This document shows positions 24,144-33,843 of a stretch of DNA of 64,000 nt, in pieces. The first letter of the stretch is position 1. Each line of letters starts with the position of its first letter. The DNA lies in contig NZ_BRXR01000001.1 of the NCBI RefSeq assembly GCF_026012015.1, forward strand, positions 4,551,501 to 4,615,500, written 5' to 3'. A program made the translations under genes and the position numbers. This DNA is from Clostridium omnivorum. Its GTDB lineage: Bacteria; Bacillota; Clostridia; Clostridiales; Clostridiaceae. A model generated the notes under the pieces. The model worked only from the letters and a program-made list of their open reading frames with translations, did not search any database and was not told where the DNA came from.

Positions 24144-25457
24144 TTATTCCTCCTTACCAAACTCATTTATTAAATCGACTAAATCTTCTCCGGTATAATC
24201 ACAGATTATAACCTTCCTATTTAAGCTTTTTTCTAAATCTGTAACTAACACATCATCTAAAAATATTTCTTCTCCACTTCTAAGCATATTCCTTGGTATT
24301 ATTATATAATCCCCAAGCTGCTCCTTTGAAAGCTGCTCTATAATATCTTTTCCAGTTAACAGTCCTGCTACAGTTATAGTTTCACCAAAAAATTTGTTGA
24401 TTATTTTAACAACATTAACTTTTATTTTACTATTTGCATTATTTATCTTTTCAGCCACCTTACTTAATTCCTTATAGCCAGAAGAACCTGTTGCAATTGT
24501 AAAACTTCCACATATATTATTATTCAGATTTCCCAGGGTCTCGTCAATAGTACTTCTTAAAATTCTTATCATACCTATGCCGTCTTCAAGCTGTTCAAAG
24601 TCTCCATAAAAATCATCTGAAGGCACATCCATTTCAGCAAGCACATAAAATTCATCTGAAAGCCTTACAAAGGGACTTTCTATTTCATTAATGTATCTTT
24701 CTTGAAGTGCTTTAACAGAATTTAACTCCCTTCTGCTGCTTTCTTTGTCAAACATAGTTATATTATAAAGTCCATGTCTAAACTGTGTTGCTCCTACTGG
24801 TACTACTGCAACATTTTGAATAGACGGGTACAACTTATAAAGATCTTCTATGGTCTTTATTAGTTCACCACCATCATTTAATCCTTGGCACAAAACAATC
24901 TGACAGTTAAGTTCTATTGATGCCTCAGCAAGCTTTTGAAGTCTTTCATATATATTGCCAGCAAATCTGTTATTTAACATTTTCACTCTAAGTTCAGGAT
25001 TTGTAGTGTGAACCGAAACATTTATTGGGCTTATTCTATATCTAATAATTCTATCTATATCTTCATCCTTCATATTGGTCAAAGTAACAAAATTACCTTG
25101 GAGAAATGAAAGTCTTGAATCATCATCTTTAAAATAAAGAGTTTCCCTCATTCCTTTAGGAAGCTGGTCTATAAAGCAAAATACACATTTATTGCAGCAG
25201 CTCTTTGCTTCATCCAACACAGGATTTTCAAATTCAACTCCTAAATCTTCATCATAATCCTTTTCTATTTCTAAAGCCCAAACTTCTCCATCCTGCTTTT
25301 CTATTTCTATTTCTACATATTCCTCAGCCATCAAAAATTTATAATCAATTATATCTTTTACTTCAGTAGAATTTATGCTAAGTAATTTATCTCCAACTTC
25401 GATTTCCATTTCTTCAGCTATACTGTCTGGAAACACCTTTGAAATCTTATTATTCAT
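24144..25457 (-). CDS. DUF512 protein: PDZ plus radical-SAM-like Fe-S domain
   Basis: 437 residues. An N-terminal PDZ-like segment (MNNKISKVFPDSIAEEMEIE, to ~75) precedes a radical SAM-like core with a cysteine cluster C-C-N-K-C-V-F-C near residue 90, followed by the DUF512 domain (DFYGDFEQLEDGIGMIR). The family is widespread in Clostridia and Cyanobacteria and has no proven reaction; the cysteines should hold a 4Fe-4S cluster. It is first in the DUF512-der-gpsA operon, a conserved order in clostridia, hinting at a role near translation or the envelope. Confidence 0.88.
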   Translation of the reverse strand: MNNKISKVFPDSIAEEMEIEVGDKLLSINSTEVKDIIDYKFLMAEEYVEIEIEKQDGEVWALEIEKDYDEDLGVEFENPVLDEAKSCCNKCVFCFIDQLPKGMRETLYFKDDDSRLSFLQGNFVTLTNMKDEDIDRIIRYRISPINVSVHTTNPELRVKMLNNRFAGNIYERLQKLAEASIELNCQIVLCQGLNDGGELIKTIEDLYKLYPSIQNVAVVPVGATQFRHGLYNITMFDKESSRRELNSVKALQERYINEIESPFVRLSDEFYVLAEMDVPSDDFYGDFEQLEDGIGMIRILRSTIDETLGNLNNNICGSFTIATGSSGYKELSKVAEKINNANSKIKVNVVKIINKFFGETITVAGLLTGKDIIEQLSKEQLGDYIIIPRNMLRSGEEIFLDDVLVTDLEKSLNRKVIICDYTGEDLVDLINEFGKEE

Positions 25458-25538
25458 AGTTTCGCACCTACTTTTTCCTAAATGTATTCATTAAGTTATA
25501 ATACATTAACTAGCATATTTAGTCAATCTAAATAAATA

Positions 25539-25561
25539 AAACCTCCTGCACTAGGAGGTTT
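25539..25561 (-). terminator. Terminator of the pst-phoU operon
   Basis: 9-bp arms AAACCTCCT and AGGAGGTTT followed by TTATTTATTT on the leftward strand. Confidence 0.8.
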
Positions 25562-25564
25562 ATA

Positions 25565-26221
25565 CTATTCATTCAAATCAACTTGATCACCAGTAACTAA
25601 GTAAATTGTCCATTCACAAATATTTGTTACGTGGTCTGCAACTCTTTCTAGGAACTTACATACAAATAAAAATTGAGTTGCCTGATTAACTGTGCTTGAA
25701 TCTTTTGCCATTAGGCCTAACAATTCAGAAAAAACTTGTTTGTAAAGAGCATCTACCTTATCATCCATTTTACAAACTGCATAAGCTTTTTCTACATTTC
25801 CTTCAACATAGGCATCCAAGGCTTGCTTTATCATTTCCTTAACTATATCTGCTGCTTTAGGTATATCTATTAACTGCTTAATGTATTTTTCACCTTTAAG
25901 CCTTTTAGTAATTTTAGCTATATCTACTGCATGGTCAGCCATTCTCTCTAGGTCAGTAACTATTTTAGTAGTAGTAAATATATTTCTTAAATCAAGAGCT
26001 AGTGGCTGCTGAGTTGCTATTAATTTTATACATTTACCTTCTATTTCCCTTTGAAGTTCATCAACTAAATCATCATTGTCTATTACCTTATTTGCTTGTG
26101 CATCATCTTGATTTACTAGTGCTTCTATACACTCATATATCTGCTTTTCAACAATACTTCCCATTCTCAGTAAATCATTGTGAAGCTCCTGCAGGTTTGT
26201 ATCGAAGGATCCTCTTGTCAT
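25565..26221 (-). CDS. phoU: Phosphate signalling protein PhoU
   Basis: 218 residues, all helical, with the two repeated PhoU three-helix units: ALDLRNIFTTTKIVTDLERMADHAVDIA near residues 75-102 (shown by position) and the second with FLERVADHVTNICEW near residue 190. The repeated E-R-x-x-D metal-binding pattern is intact in both. PhoU links the Pst transporter to the PhoR kinase and limits phosphate uptake. It is last in the pstSCAB-phoU operon. Confidence 0.95.
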   Translation of the reverse strand: MTRGSFDTNLQELHNDLLRMGSIVEKQIYECIEALVNQDDAQANKVIDNDDLVDELQREIEGKCIKLIATQQPLALDLRNIFTTTKIVTDLERMADHAVDIAKITKRLKGEKYIKQLIDIPKAADIVKEMIKQALDAYVEGNVEKAYAVCKMDDKVDALYKQVFSELLGLMAKDSSTVNQATQFLFVCKFLERVADHVTNICEWTIYLVTGDQVDLNE

Positions 26222-26285
26222 TTACTCTCACCTCTTTATAAATAATTATTTATACATATATTATATCATCTTTAATATATTAAGT

Positions 26286-27035
26286 TTAACCAAATCTTCC
26301 AGTAATATAATCCTCAGTTCTCTTATCCCTTGGTTTGTAGAAAATATCTTCAGTTTTGTTATATTCGACTACTTCACCATTTAGGAAAAATGCGGTATTG
26401 TCTGATATTCTTCCTGCCTGCTGCATATTGTGGGTTACAATTATTACTGTATAATTCTTTTTAAGTTCATCCATAAGTTCTTCTACTTTTAAAGTTGAGA
26501 TTGGATCTAGAGCTGAAGTTGGTTCATCCATTAAAAGTACATGTGGCTCTACAGCTAAAACTCTTGCTATACATACTCTTTGCTGCTGACCTCCAGATAA
26601 ACCTAAGGCACTCTTTTTTAGTCTGTCCTTTACTTCATCCCATAGAGCTGCTCCTCTAAGACTTTTCTCTACTATTTCATCAAGCTTATTCTTATTTGTT
26701 ATTCCATGAATTCTTGGTCCATATGCAATATTGTCATATATAGACATAGGGAAAGGGTTTGGCTTTTGAAATACCATACCAACTTTTTTTCTAAGCTCAA
26801 TTACATCGTAATCTGTATATATATTTTTCCCCTCGTACAGCACTTCTCCTTCAATTCTAACACTATCAATTAAATCATTCATTCTATTTATTGTTCTTAA
26901 AAATGTAGATTTTCCGCAGCCAGACGGACCAATTAGTGCGGTAACAGCATTTTCCTCTATGTTAAGGCTAATATTTTTTAGTGCCTGTGAATTTCCATAA
27001 AATAAATTAAGACCTTTTGTTTCAATTATGCTCAT
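26286..27035 (-). CDS. pstB: Phosphate ABC transporter ATPase
   Basis: 249 residues. Walker [14 protein letters not shown] near residue 36, Q-loop, signature [13 protein letters not shown], Walker [13 protein letters not shown], and the PstB-specific [14 protein letters not shown] segment after Walker A. It drives high-affinity phosphate import with PstS, PstC and PstA. The ATG follows GGGGGAAATAAG and lies 12 bases after pstA. Confidence 0.97.
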   Translation of the reverse strand: MSIIETKGLNLFYGNSQALKNISLNIEENAVTALIGPSGCGKSTFLRTINRMNDLIDSVRIEGEVLYEGKNIYTDYDVIELRKKVGMVFQKPNPFPMSIYDNIAYGPRIHGITNKNKLDEIVEKSLRGAALWDEVKDRLKKSALGLSGGQQQRVCIARVLAVEPHVLLMDEPTSALDPISTLKVEELMDELKKNYTVIIVTHNMQQAGRISDNTAFFLNGEVVEYNKTEDIFYKPRDKRTEDYITGRFG

Positions 27036-27047
27036 CTTATTTCCCCC

Positions 27048-27926
27048 TTACTTTGTTCCTGTATATCTATTATAAAGTCTTTTTCCAAGCATTCTAGCAG
27101 ATATATTAAATAGTAGTACCATAATTATTAAAACAGCTGAAGCACCATTTGCTATCTTTGCAGCATCTGGCACCATACCTTCAGAGTTCAATTTCCAAAT
27201 GTGAACAGCTAATGTTTCTCCTGATCTAAATAAGCTAAATGCGGAACTCTTGCCCATTGAACCAAATTTTAATGCTGGAGCACTCATACCCGCTGTATAT
27301 ATTAAAGCTGCAGCTTCACCAAAAATTCTTCCTGAAGCCAATATTATACCTGTTATAATCTGAGGAAGTGCGGAGGGTAATATAACCTTTCGCATAGTCT
27401 GCCACTGTGTAGCCCCCAGTCCTAAGCTAGCTTCCTTAACACCCTTAGACGCTGCTCTAATAGCATCTTCGCTAACTCTGGTAAGTGCAGGCAAGTTTAA
27501 TATGCTAACAACAAGTGCTCCTGACAGTAGTGTATATCCCCACTTTGTCATTTGAACAAAAACTAAAAGTCCAAATAAACCTACAACTATAGATGGAAGT
27601 GAGGACATAGTTTCAATACATAATCTTATAAAGTTCAAAAACTTACCTTCCTTTGCGTATTCTGCAAGATAAATTCCTGCTCCAATACCTAGTGGAACAG
27701 TAATTAATAGTGTAATAAAAAGCAAGTAAAATGAGTTAAATAATTGTCTTCCAATTCCGCTGCCTGCTTCTCCAAATTTAGGCTTTCCAAATAGGAATTT
27801 TAAATTAAGAGATTGTCTTCCATTGTATAATATATAACCTATAAATACCGCTAATAGAATCAATACAAATGCTGCAACTATATATAATATCACTGTAGCT
27901 ATTTTATCTTTTAATTTAGCACTCAT
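27048..27926 (-). CDS. pstA: Phosphate ABC transporter permease PstA
   Basis: 292 residues with six predicted membrane helices. It has the permease EAA-like loop EASLGLGATQWQTMRKVILP near residue 166. It shares one base with the pstC stop codon (TAATG), so translation is coupled. Forms the membrane channel with PstC. Confidence 0.96.
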   Translation of the reverse strand: MSAKLKDKIATVILYIVAAFVLILLAVFIGYILYNGRQSLNLKFLFGKPKFGEAGSGIGRQLFNSFYLLFITLLITVPLGIGAGIYLAEYAKEGKFLNFIRLCIETMSSLPSIVVGLFGLLVFVQMTKWGYTLLSGALVVSILNLPALTRVSEDAIRAASKGVKEASLGLGATQWQTMRKVILPSALPQIITGIILASGRIFGEAAALIYTAGMSAPALKFGSMGKSSAFSLFRSGETLAVHIWKLNSEGMVPDAAKIANGASAVLIIMVLLFNISARMLGKRLYNRYTGTK

Positions 27927-28828
27927 TAAACCTCACCTCTTTTACCTATTTTTCTTATAATTAATATGAATATAAAGGATATTATCAAAAGTAACAGAGC
28001 CATAGACCAGAGTGCATTATTCCATTCTGTACCTCCAACTGTATTAGCCATGTCCATAGTGAGTACACTTGTTAATGTTGAAGTTGTATTTAATAATCCC
28101 TTTGTCAAATTAATAGAGTTACCTATAACCATTTGAACAGCAAGTGCTTCACCAAAAGCTCTCGCAATTCCAAGTACTACTCCAGTTAAAATCCCAGATT
28201 TTGCAGCAGGAATAATTACTCTGCTGATTGTCTGCCACCTTGTTGCACCTAAACCATAGGAAGCCTCTATATACTCTCTTGGTATAGTTCTAATTGCATC
28301 AGAGGATATACTAGTGATAGTAGGTAAAATCATAATGCTTAATACTAGAATACCAGCAAGTAAGCTAAAACCTAACCCACCAAAGCTTGCCTTAATAAGT
28401 GGAACTAAAACTGTTATACCTATCCAACCATAAACTACAGAAGGGACTCCAACAAATAATTCCATAGCTGGCTGCAGTAATTTTGTTCCTAGCTTCGGAG
28501 ATATCATATTCATAAATATAGCTAGTGCAACTCCTACTGGCGCACTTATAATTACAGCTCCTAAGGCAACAAAAGTTGAACCTGCAATAAAAATCAGTGT
28601 TCCAAACTGTGGTCCTCCTTTTTCTGGTCCTAAATCAGGCTTCCAGTTAGTTGAAAATAAGAATTGAATAATTGAATGTTTATCCTTCACGAATGTATTT
28701 AGTCCTTTGGAAGCTACGAAAAATATAATAGAAAGTGTAAGAATTACTATTAATAGTCCACAAAAGGTAGCAAATCCACGACCTAAATATTCATTTTTTA
28801 ATTTAACGCCAAAACTCCTCTTCTCCAT
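27926..28828 (-). CDS. pstC: Phosphate ABC transporter permease PstC
   Basis: 300 residues from the ATG at 28828, six bases after AGAGGT (the ATG two codons upstream is too close to that site). Six membrane helices; EAA-like loop EASYGLGATRWQTISRVIIP near residue 191. It is separated from pstS by a hairpin that probably lowers its expression relative to the binding protein. Confidence 0.95.
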   Translation of the reverse strand: MEKRSFGVKLKNEYLGRGFATFCGLLIVILTLSIIFFVASKGLNTFVKDKHSIIQFLFSTNWKPDLGPEKGGPQFGTLIFIAGSTFVALGAVIISAPVGVALAIFMNMISPKLGTKLLQPAMELFVGVPSVVYGWIGITVLVPLIKASFGGLGFSLLAGILVLSIMILPTITSISSDAIRTIPREYIEASYGLGATRWQTISRVIIPAAKSGILTGVVLGIARAFGEALAVQMVIGNSINLTKGLLNTTSTLTSVLTMDMANTVGGTEWNNALWSMALLLLIISFIFILIIRKIGKRGEV

Positions 28829-28873
28829 AATCATACCTCTTATATATTATTTGATTTGTATTTACATAACTTT

Positions 28874-28900
28874 AGACCGGCTGTAAAATGCAGCCAGTCT
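28874..28900 (-). terminator. Attenuating hairpin between pstS and pstC
   Basis: 10-bp arms AGACCGGCTG and CAGCCAGTCT (one mismatch) without a long T-run. A hairpin here is typical of binding-protein operons, letting pstS be made in excess of the membrane subunits. Confidence 0.55.
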
Positions 28901-28906
28901 TATAAG

Positions 28907-29791
28907 CTATCTTGTAACTTTCATGTCCTTTACTGAAATGTATCCTAATTTATCAAGTATAGGTTTTACTTCGTCTTTTGACATATAATCTATATAAGCC
29001 TTTATAAGTTCTTTTGGCTCACCTTTAGTATACATGTGTTCATAGGACCATATTGGGTATTTTCCAGCAGTAATATTCTCTTTATTTGCATCTAATCCAT
29101 CAAGCTTTAATACATTTATTGACTTTCTAACATCTGTAGTTAAATAGCTAAGTGCTAGATATCCTATTGAACCATCTGTTGATTGTATTGTCTTTTGAAC
29201 TAACCCACTGGAATCCTCTTGAAGGCCTACTCCTTCAACTTCATCCTTACCATCAAGACCATACTTCTTAAAGGTTGCTCTTGTACCAGAAGACTTTGGT
29301 CTGTTTATTATTTGAATTTTCATGTCATCTCCACCAACTTCTTTCCAGTTAGTTACCTTCCCAGTGAATATATCTATAAGTTGAGCTTTTGTTAAGTTAG
29401 TTACCTTAACTTTGCTATTTGTAACTACTGCAAAACCAACTACTGCAACCTTGTGGTCTACAAGGACTTTAGCATCCTCTGCCTTAAGCTTTTCCTCTGC
29501 AAATATGTCTGAGTTTCCAATGTCAATAGAGCCTTGAGATACTTGAGTAAGTCCAGTTCCGCTTCCTCCGCCTTGTACATTAACAGTTACTCCTGGATTA
29601 TTATCATTAAATTGCTTTGCAACTTGTTCAGCCAAAGGCTGAAGAGCAGTGGAACCTGCTGCCGTTATAGTTCCTGATAATTCTTTATTGTTTGCTGATT
29701 TTTCTTCTTTATTTCCACATCCTACAAAAGCACCTGCAACAAATGTTATTGAAAGTGCAGCAATAATAGCTTTTAGACCTGTCTTTTTCAT
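28907..29791 (-). CDS. pstS: Phosphate-binding lipoprotein PstS
   Basis: 294 residues from the ATG at 29791, placed by TTGGAGGAA; the longest frame adds 7 codons without a site. A lipoprotein signal peptide ends in the lipobox FVGC near residue 25. The mature protein has the phosphate-binding patterns AAGSTALQPL, GGGSGTGLTQV and RPKSSGTRATFKKY. It captures phosphate outside the membrane for PstCAB. The promoter region upstream carries Pho-box-like repeats. Confidence 0.97.
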   Translation of the reverse strand: MKKTGLKAIIAALSITFVAGAFVGCGNKEEKSANNKELSGTITAAGSTALQPLAEQVAKQFNDNNPGVTVNVQGGGSGTGLTQVSQGSIDIGNSDIFAEEKLKAEDAKVLVDHKVAVVGFAVVTNSKVKVTNLTKAQLIDIFTGKVTNWKEVGGDDMKIQIINRPKSSGTRATFKKYGLDGKDEVEGVGLQEDSSGLVQKTIQSTDGSIGYLALSYLTTDVRKSINVLKLDGLDANKENITAGKYPIWSYEHMYTKGEPKELIKAYIDYMSKDEVKPILDKLGYISVKDMKVTR

Positions 29792-29840
29792 ATTTTTATT
29801 CCTCCAATTCATTTCATGCTTTAACGTTTCTACAATATTG

Positions 29841-29911
29841 ATTATATATTGTTAAAGTTAATCGAATATTATCGTATTGTTAAGCATAATTAACATACAT
29901 TAAAAGTAAAC
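29841..29911 (-). promoter_or_regulatory. pstS promoter with Pho-box-like direct repeats
   Basis: On the leftward strand three consecutive ten-base units begin with TTAA (TTAATGTATG, TTAATTATGC, TTAACAATAC; about 29904-29875), upstream of a TATAAT at 29846-29841. Such TTAAnA direct repeats are the recognition pattern of PhoP-type regulators, and the phoP-phoR genes lie just upstream. Confidence 0.6.
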
Positions 29912-30035
29912 TACTTTTGAGTAATATATAAACTGATATTATTTTCCTCAATAGTATTAGCTTATATGTATAAACTTGATTTATTTTTGTAATATTTCTA
30001 ACTTGTACTTAGTATTAAGTGTAAGAAATAAAAAA

Positions 30036-30055
30036 AGAACAGATTACTCTGTTCT
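30036..30055 (-). terminator. Terminator of phoPR overlapping the phoR stop codon
   Basis: 7-bp arms AGAACAG and CTGTTCT followed by seven T on the leftward strand. The 5' arm includes the last codons of phoR. Confidence 0.8.
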
Positions 30056-31753
30056 ATTAATTGGAATCTTTATAGTAAATTTTGTTCCTACTCCCAATTC
30101 ACTTTCAACATCAATAGTGCCATTTAAGCTAAGTATTATATGTTTTACAATAGCAAGACCTAATCCAGTTCCCCCTTGAGCTCTAGATCTAGCTTTATCA
30201 ACTCTGTAAAACCTTTCGAATATCCTTTCTTGATGCTCTTTAGTCATTCCTACTCCAGTATCTCGAACCGAAAGCACCACATTATTTTCTTCCACCTTTG
30301 TTTCAACAAATACCTTATCACTCTCTTCTGAATATTTTATAGCATTATCCACAAGGTTTAAAACCATCTGTTTAAACCTATCTCTATCCCCAACCAGCTC
30401 TGGTACTTTATCTCCTAAAATTTCTACATTGATTTTTTTAAGGTCAGCAGTGTTTTTAAGTAAGTTATACACATTTTCAATTATCTCATTAACGTTAATT
30501 GACTCAGTTTTGCTTTCACCATGCTGCTCTATATAGGAAAGTGTAAGAATATCATTTATAAGCCTTGTTAGTCTTTCGGCTTCGTCATCTATTATGTTAA
30601 GGAATTTTTCTTTTGTGGCAGCATCATCAACATATTTTAAAGTTTCAGCAAAGCCTTTAATTGAGGTTAATGGGGTTTTTAACTCGTGGGATACATTAGC
30701 CACAAATTCAGAACGCATATTTTCAAGTCTCTTTAAATCAGTAATATCCTGTACAACAGCAACTGTACCGATTAATCCCCACTCATTTCTTATGTCAGTG
30801 GTTTTTATTCTTAATTCCCTTTCCTTAGGCCACCATATTTTCAATTCTCTATTGTTTTCATGTTTATTTTTAAAGACTTCTTCAAGCTCAAAATTTCTTA
30901 TAATATCTAATAGGTTTAATCCAATTATATCTCTATTTATTCCAAATATATCTTCTGCACAGGAATTAATCATTATAACCTTATTATTTTTATCTATTGC
31001 TATAACACCACTATCCATACTCTGCAGAATAGCACTAAGTCTGTTTTGTTTATCTGTTACGTCTTTTAAAGTATCCTGAAGTTTATCAGCCATATTATTA
31101 AAAGTTTTTGCAAGTTGTCCTATTTCATCATCCTTAATTGCCTTTACTCTTCTATCAAGTTCACCATAGGCTACCTGTGAAGTAATAAACTGCAGGTTTT
31201 TTATTGGCTCTAAAATAACTTGAGAAAATTTTAGTGAAACAGCCATAGCCATAGCTAAAACCAATATTACTGTTATAATATAATATCTTAAATATGTTTC
31301 TTCAAAGTTAGTTATAATCGCCATTGGCATAGAGCTTCTCATTATATAACCATCACCAAAGGCTGTAGCATAGTAGAGCATATTTTTATTTATTGAATGA
31401 CTAAATCTTTCGCTAAACCCATTGCCAATTACCCTAGCATCTAGCACTTCTTTTCTGGTATTATGATTATCCATAGTTTCTCTATCGGCCACTGAATCAT
31501 ATATAACTTTTCCTTCTTTATCAATTAAGGTTACTCTAATATCTACTGAACTATAATTTTTTTTAAATAGAGTTTCTTTATCCTTAATATTTTCAGTATT
31601 AAAAAAGCTTATAAGCACATCATTATTTTGTTTTAAAGTCTTTTTGGTATTTTCAGTATACTGATGATTAATAATAATTGTAAATAGTGCAGTCAACACT
31701 ATAAAGCTGCAGGTTAAAATTGATAATATAGTAAATATTAATTTCTTTTTCAT
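30044..31753 (-). CDS. phoR: Phosphate-responsive sensor histidine kinase PhoR
   Basis: 569 residues from the ATG at 31753, 6 bases after AGGTGA. Two membrane helices (about 5-27 and 152-175) bracket an extracytoplasmic domain; then HAMP, a PAS domain (SAILQSMDSGVIAIDKNN), the H-box FVANVSHELKTPLTSIKGF, and HATPase motifs LVDNAIKYSE, DTGVGM and GGTGLGLAIVKHI. It phosphorylates PhoP under phosphate limitation, restrained by Pst/PhoU. It begins 1 base after the regulator gene and lies next to the pst operon. Confidence 0.95.
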   Translation of the reverse strand: MKKKLIFTILSILTCSFIVLTALFTIIINHQYTENTKKTLKQNNDVLISFFNTENIKDKETLFKKNYSSVDIRVTLIDKEGKVIYDSVADRETMDNHNTRKEVLDARVIGNGFSERFSHSINKNMLYYATAFGDGYIMRSSMPMAIITNFEETYLRYYIITVILVLAMAMAVSLKFSQVILEPIKNLQFITSQVAYGELDRRVKAIKDDEIGQLAKTFNNMADKLQDTLKDVTDKQNRLSAILQSMDSGVIAIDKNNKVIMINSCAEDIFGINRDIIGLNLLDIIRNFELEEVFKNKHENNRELKIWWPKERELRIKTTDIRNEWGLIGTVAVVQDITDLKRLENMRSEFVANVSHELKTPLTSIKGFAETLKYVDDAATKEKFLNIIDDEAERLTRLINDILTLSYIEQHGESKTESINVNEIIENVYNLLKNTADLKKINVEILGDKVPELVGDRDRFKQMVLNLVDNAIKYSEESDKVFVETKVEENNVVLSVRDTGVGMTKEHQERIFERFYRVDKARSRAQGGTGLGLAIVKHIILSLNGTIDVESELGVGTKFTIKIPINRTE

Positions 31754-31754
31754 C

Positions 31755-32450
31755 TTATTCACCTAAATTAAATCTGTATCCAACTCCCCTAATGGTTTCA
31801 ATATACTTTGGATTCTTATCATCATCTTCTATTTTTTGTCTCAAGTGCCTTATATGCACATCTACTGTTCTAGTTTCACCTATATACTCATATCCCCATA
31901 TTTTATCTAGTAAAAAGTCTCTTGTCATAACCCTGCCCTTATTTTTTATAAGAATTTCTAACAATTCAAATTCCTTTAATGTTAATTCTACCTTTTTAGC
32001 ATCCTTCAATACCTCATGTTTTTCAAAATCAACTACAATATTATCGAATTTAAAGGACTTTTCAACTGGCTGAAATGTTGTTCTCCTTAAAACTGCTTTT
32101 ACCCTTGCAGTAAGTTCTCTTACTGAAAAAGGTTTGGTAATGTAATCATCAGCTCCAAGCTCAAGTCCAAGTATTCTGTCCAATTCTTCACCTTTAGCAG
32201 TTATCATTATAATTGGAATATTTGAGATATTATTGTCCTTTCTTATCTCTTTACAAACCTCAAACCCATCCATGCCAGGTAACATTAAATCTAGCAAAAC
32301 TAAATCAGGATGCTCATTTTTTACAAGCTTTAGAGCCTCTATACCATTACCAGAACACAATACCTTGTACCCCATATTTTCCAGGTTAAACTTTATCAAT
32401 TCCTGTATATGCTCTTCATCATCTACGATAATTACTTTTTCCTGAGACAT
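31755..32450 (-). CDS. phoP: Phosphate response regulator PhoP/PhoB
   Basis: 231 residues from the ATG at 32450 behind GAGGAGG. The receiver domain has the acidic pair DDEEH, phosphorylation site LLDLMLPGMDG (Asp about 54) and the lysine of ITKPFSVREL; the C-terminal winged helix has the OmpR-type pattern WGYEYIGETRTVDVHIRHLR. It should bind the Pho boxes upstream of pstS. Confidence 0.95.
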   Translation of the reverse strand: MSQEKVIIVDDEEHIQELIKFNLENMGYKVLCSGNGIEALKLVKNEHPDLVLLDLMLPGMDGFEVCKEIRKDNNISNIPIIMITAKGEELDRILGLELGADDYITKPFSVRELTARVKAVLRRTTFQPVEKSFKFDNIVVDFEKHEVLKDAKKVELTLKEFELLEILIKNKGRVMTRDFLLDKIWGYEYIGETRTVDVHIRHLRQKIEDDDKNPKYIETIRGVGYRFNLGE

Positions 32451-32494
32451 AATATACCTCCTCATTTTTTCTTTTTGAGTTATGTAAATTTATA

Positions 32495-33202
32495 TTATCT
32501 TAATATTATAAATGAGAACATTCTACCGCTTTCATTAGCGGCTTTTCTGTAAGAGTGAAGTTTATAATCTGTATTGCAAAAGGTACACATATCCAAAGTA
32601 TGAATGTTAGTCTTTTGCACCCCTTTACTTAGTAACTGGGCTTTAATACAGGCTTCTAAATCTAAGTTTTTACCTTTTGAAATTTCTATGTTACTATACA
32701 GGTTATGCTTTTTAAAATTAGAAATTAGGTTTTCTCCAACCTCATAGCAACAAACTTTATTATGTGGTCCAATATATGCTGTAATATTTTCAGGCTTAGA
32801 GTTATAGGTATTTTTCAAAGCATCTATAGTTTTAGGGACAATATCAGCTAGTGTGCCCTTCCACCCACTATGAACAGCAGCTATTGAATGCTTCTCCAAA
32901 TCATAAAGTAAAACAGGCACACAATCGGCAGTAAAAACTCCTATAGCAATATTTTTATTATTAGTTATTAAGGCATCACCTATGTAGGTACTGCCATCAT
33001 ATTTGTATATCTTATCACTGTGAATTTGTTCTAAGTATCCAACTGAATCAACATTAAACCATTTCTTAAGCTTTTCTATATTAAAAATTCCCTGTTCCCC
33101 ATCTATCTTAAAGTTAAGCTTTCCTTCAGCAGTAGAGAAAACACATTCCATCCCTGTTTCTTTAAATGAAATAAACTTATAATTTTCAATATTAGTTTCC
33201 AC
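32495..33202 (-). CDS. pgeF: Purine nucleoside phosphorylase/laccase-domain protein (YfiH, PgeF)
   Basis: 235 residues, start GTG 33202 seven bases after AGGTGA (a GTG three codons earlier is possible). The family motifs are FTADCVPVLLYD, AVHSGWKGTLADIV and IGPHNKVCCYEVGENL, which contain the conserved Cys and two His zinc ligands. Homologues are cytoplasmic peptidoglycan-editing or purine nucleoside phosphorylase enzymes. Placed between phoP and nrdR, with its own short spacers. Confidence 0.92.
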   Translation of the reverse strand: METNIENYKFISFKETGMECVFSTAEGKLNFKIDGEQGIFNIEKLKKWFNVDSVGYLEQIHSDKIYKYDGSTYIGDALITNNKNIAIGVFTADCVPVLLYDLEKHSIAAVHSGWKGTLADIVPKTIDALKNTYNSKPENITAYIGPHNKVCCYEVGENLISNFKKHNLYSNIEISKGKNLDLEACIKAQLLSKGVQKTNIHTLDMCTFCNTDYKLHSYRKAANESGRMFSFIILR

Positions 33203-33305
33203 TCGTTTCACCTACCCATACTAACATTATTTTAACATTAATAGCAAATAAGCTGTAGTAAATAAAAATCTTTTAACTAAATTAACTAATTCTTAACATA
33301 ATAAA

Positions 33306-33324
33306 AATGCCCATAGGGCATTAT
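33306..33324 (-). terminator. Terminator at the nrdR stop codon
   Basis: 7-bp arms AATGCCC and GGGCATT, followed by TTTTTATT on the leftward strand and overlapping the stop codon. Confidence 0.75.
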
Positions 33325-33776
33325 TTAGTAATCATCAAATTTTTAATTTCCTCCATAAAGGTATTGATATCTTTGAATTGTCTGTATACAGATGCAAACC
33401 TTACATAAGATACTTCATCAATATCCTTTAAATAAGACATTATCATTTCTCCAATATATTCTGATTTGACTTCAGTTAGCATTTGATTACTGAGCTGCTT
33501 TTCAACTTCATTAGCTATTTCTTCAATTTGTGCTCTAGAAACAGGCCTTTTTTGGCATGCTTTTAAAACTCCATTTATTATTTTTGACTTATCAAAACTT
33601 TCTCGATTAGAATTCTTTTTTATAACTAAAATTGGAATATCCTCAATTTTTTCATAAGTAGTGTATCTTTTAGAACACTTAAGACATTCTCTTCTTCTTC
33701 TTATGGCCATATCATCCTCAGTAGACCTAGAGTCTACCACTTTACTTTCTTCATGGTTGCAGAAAGGACACTTCAC
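33321..33776 (-). CDS. nrdR: Ribonucleotide reductase repressor NrdR
   Basis: 151 residues, the normal length when starting at GTG 33776 so that the protein begins MKCPFCNHEESKVVDSR. The zinc ribbon has cysteines at CPFC and CLKCSKRY; the ATP-cone follows with VIKKNSNRESFDKSKIINGV. It represses ribonucleotide reductase genes in response to ATP/dATP. No nrd genes lie here. Confidence 0.95.
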   Translation of the reverse strand: MKCPFCNHEESKVVDSRSTEDDMAIRRRRECLKCSKRYTTYEKIEDIPILVIKKNSNRESFDKSKIINGVLKACQKRPVSRAQIEEIANEVEKQLSNQMLTEVKSEYIGEMIMSYLKDIDEVSYVRFASVYRQFKDINTFMEEIKNLMITK

Positions 33777-33843
33777 TTTGCTCACACACCCTTTTGTCAA
33801 AATAGTTGTTAATAATTATTATACCTCTGATTCTAAATATTTT

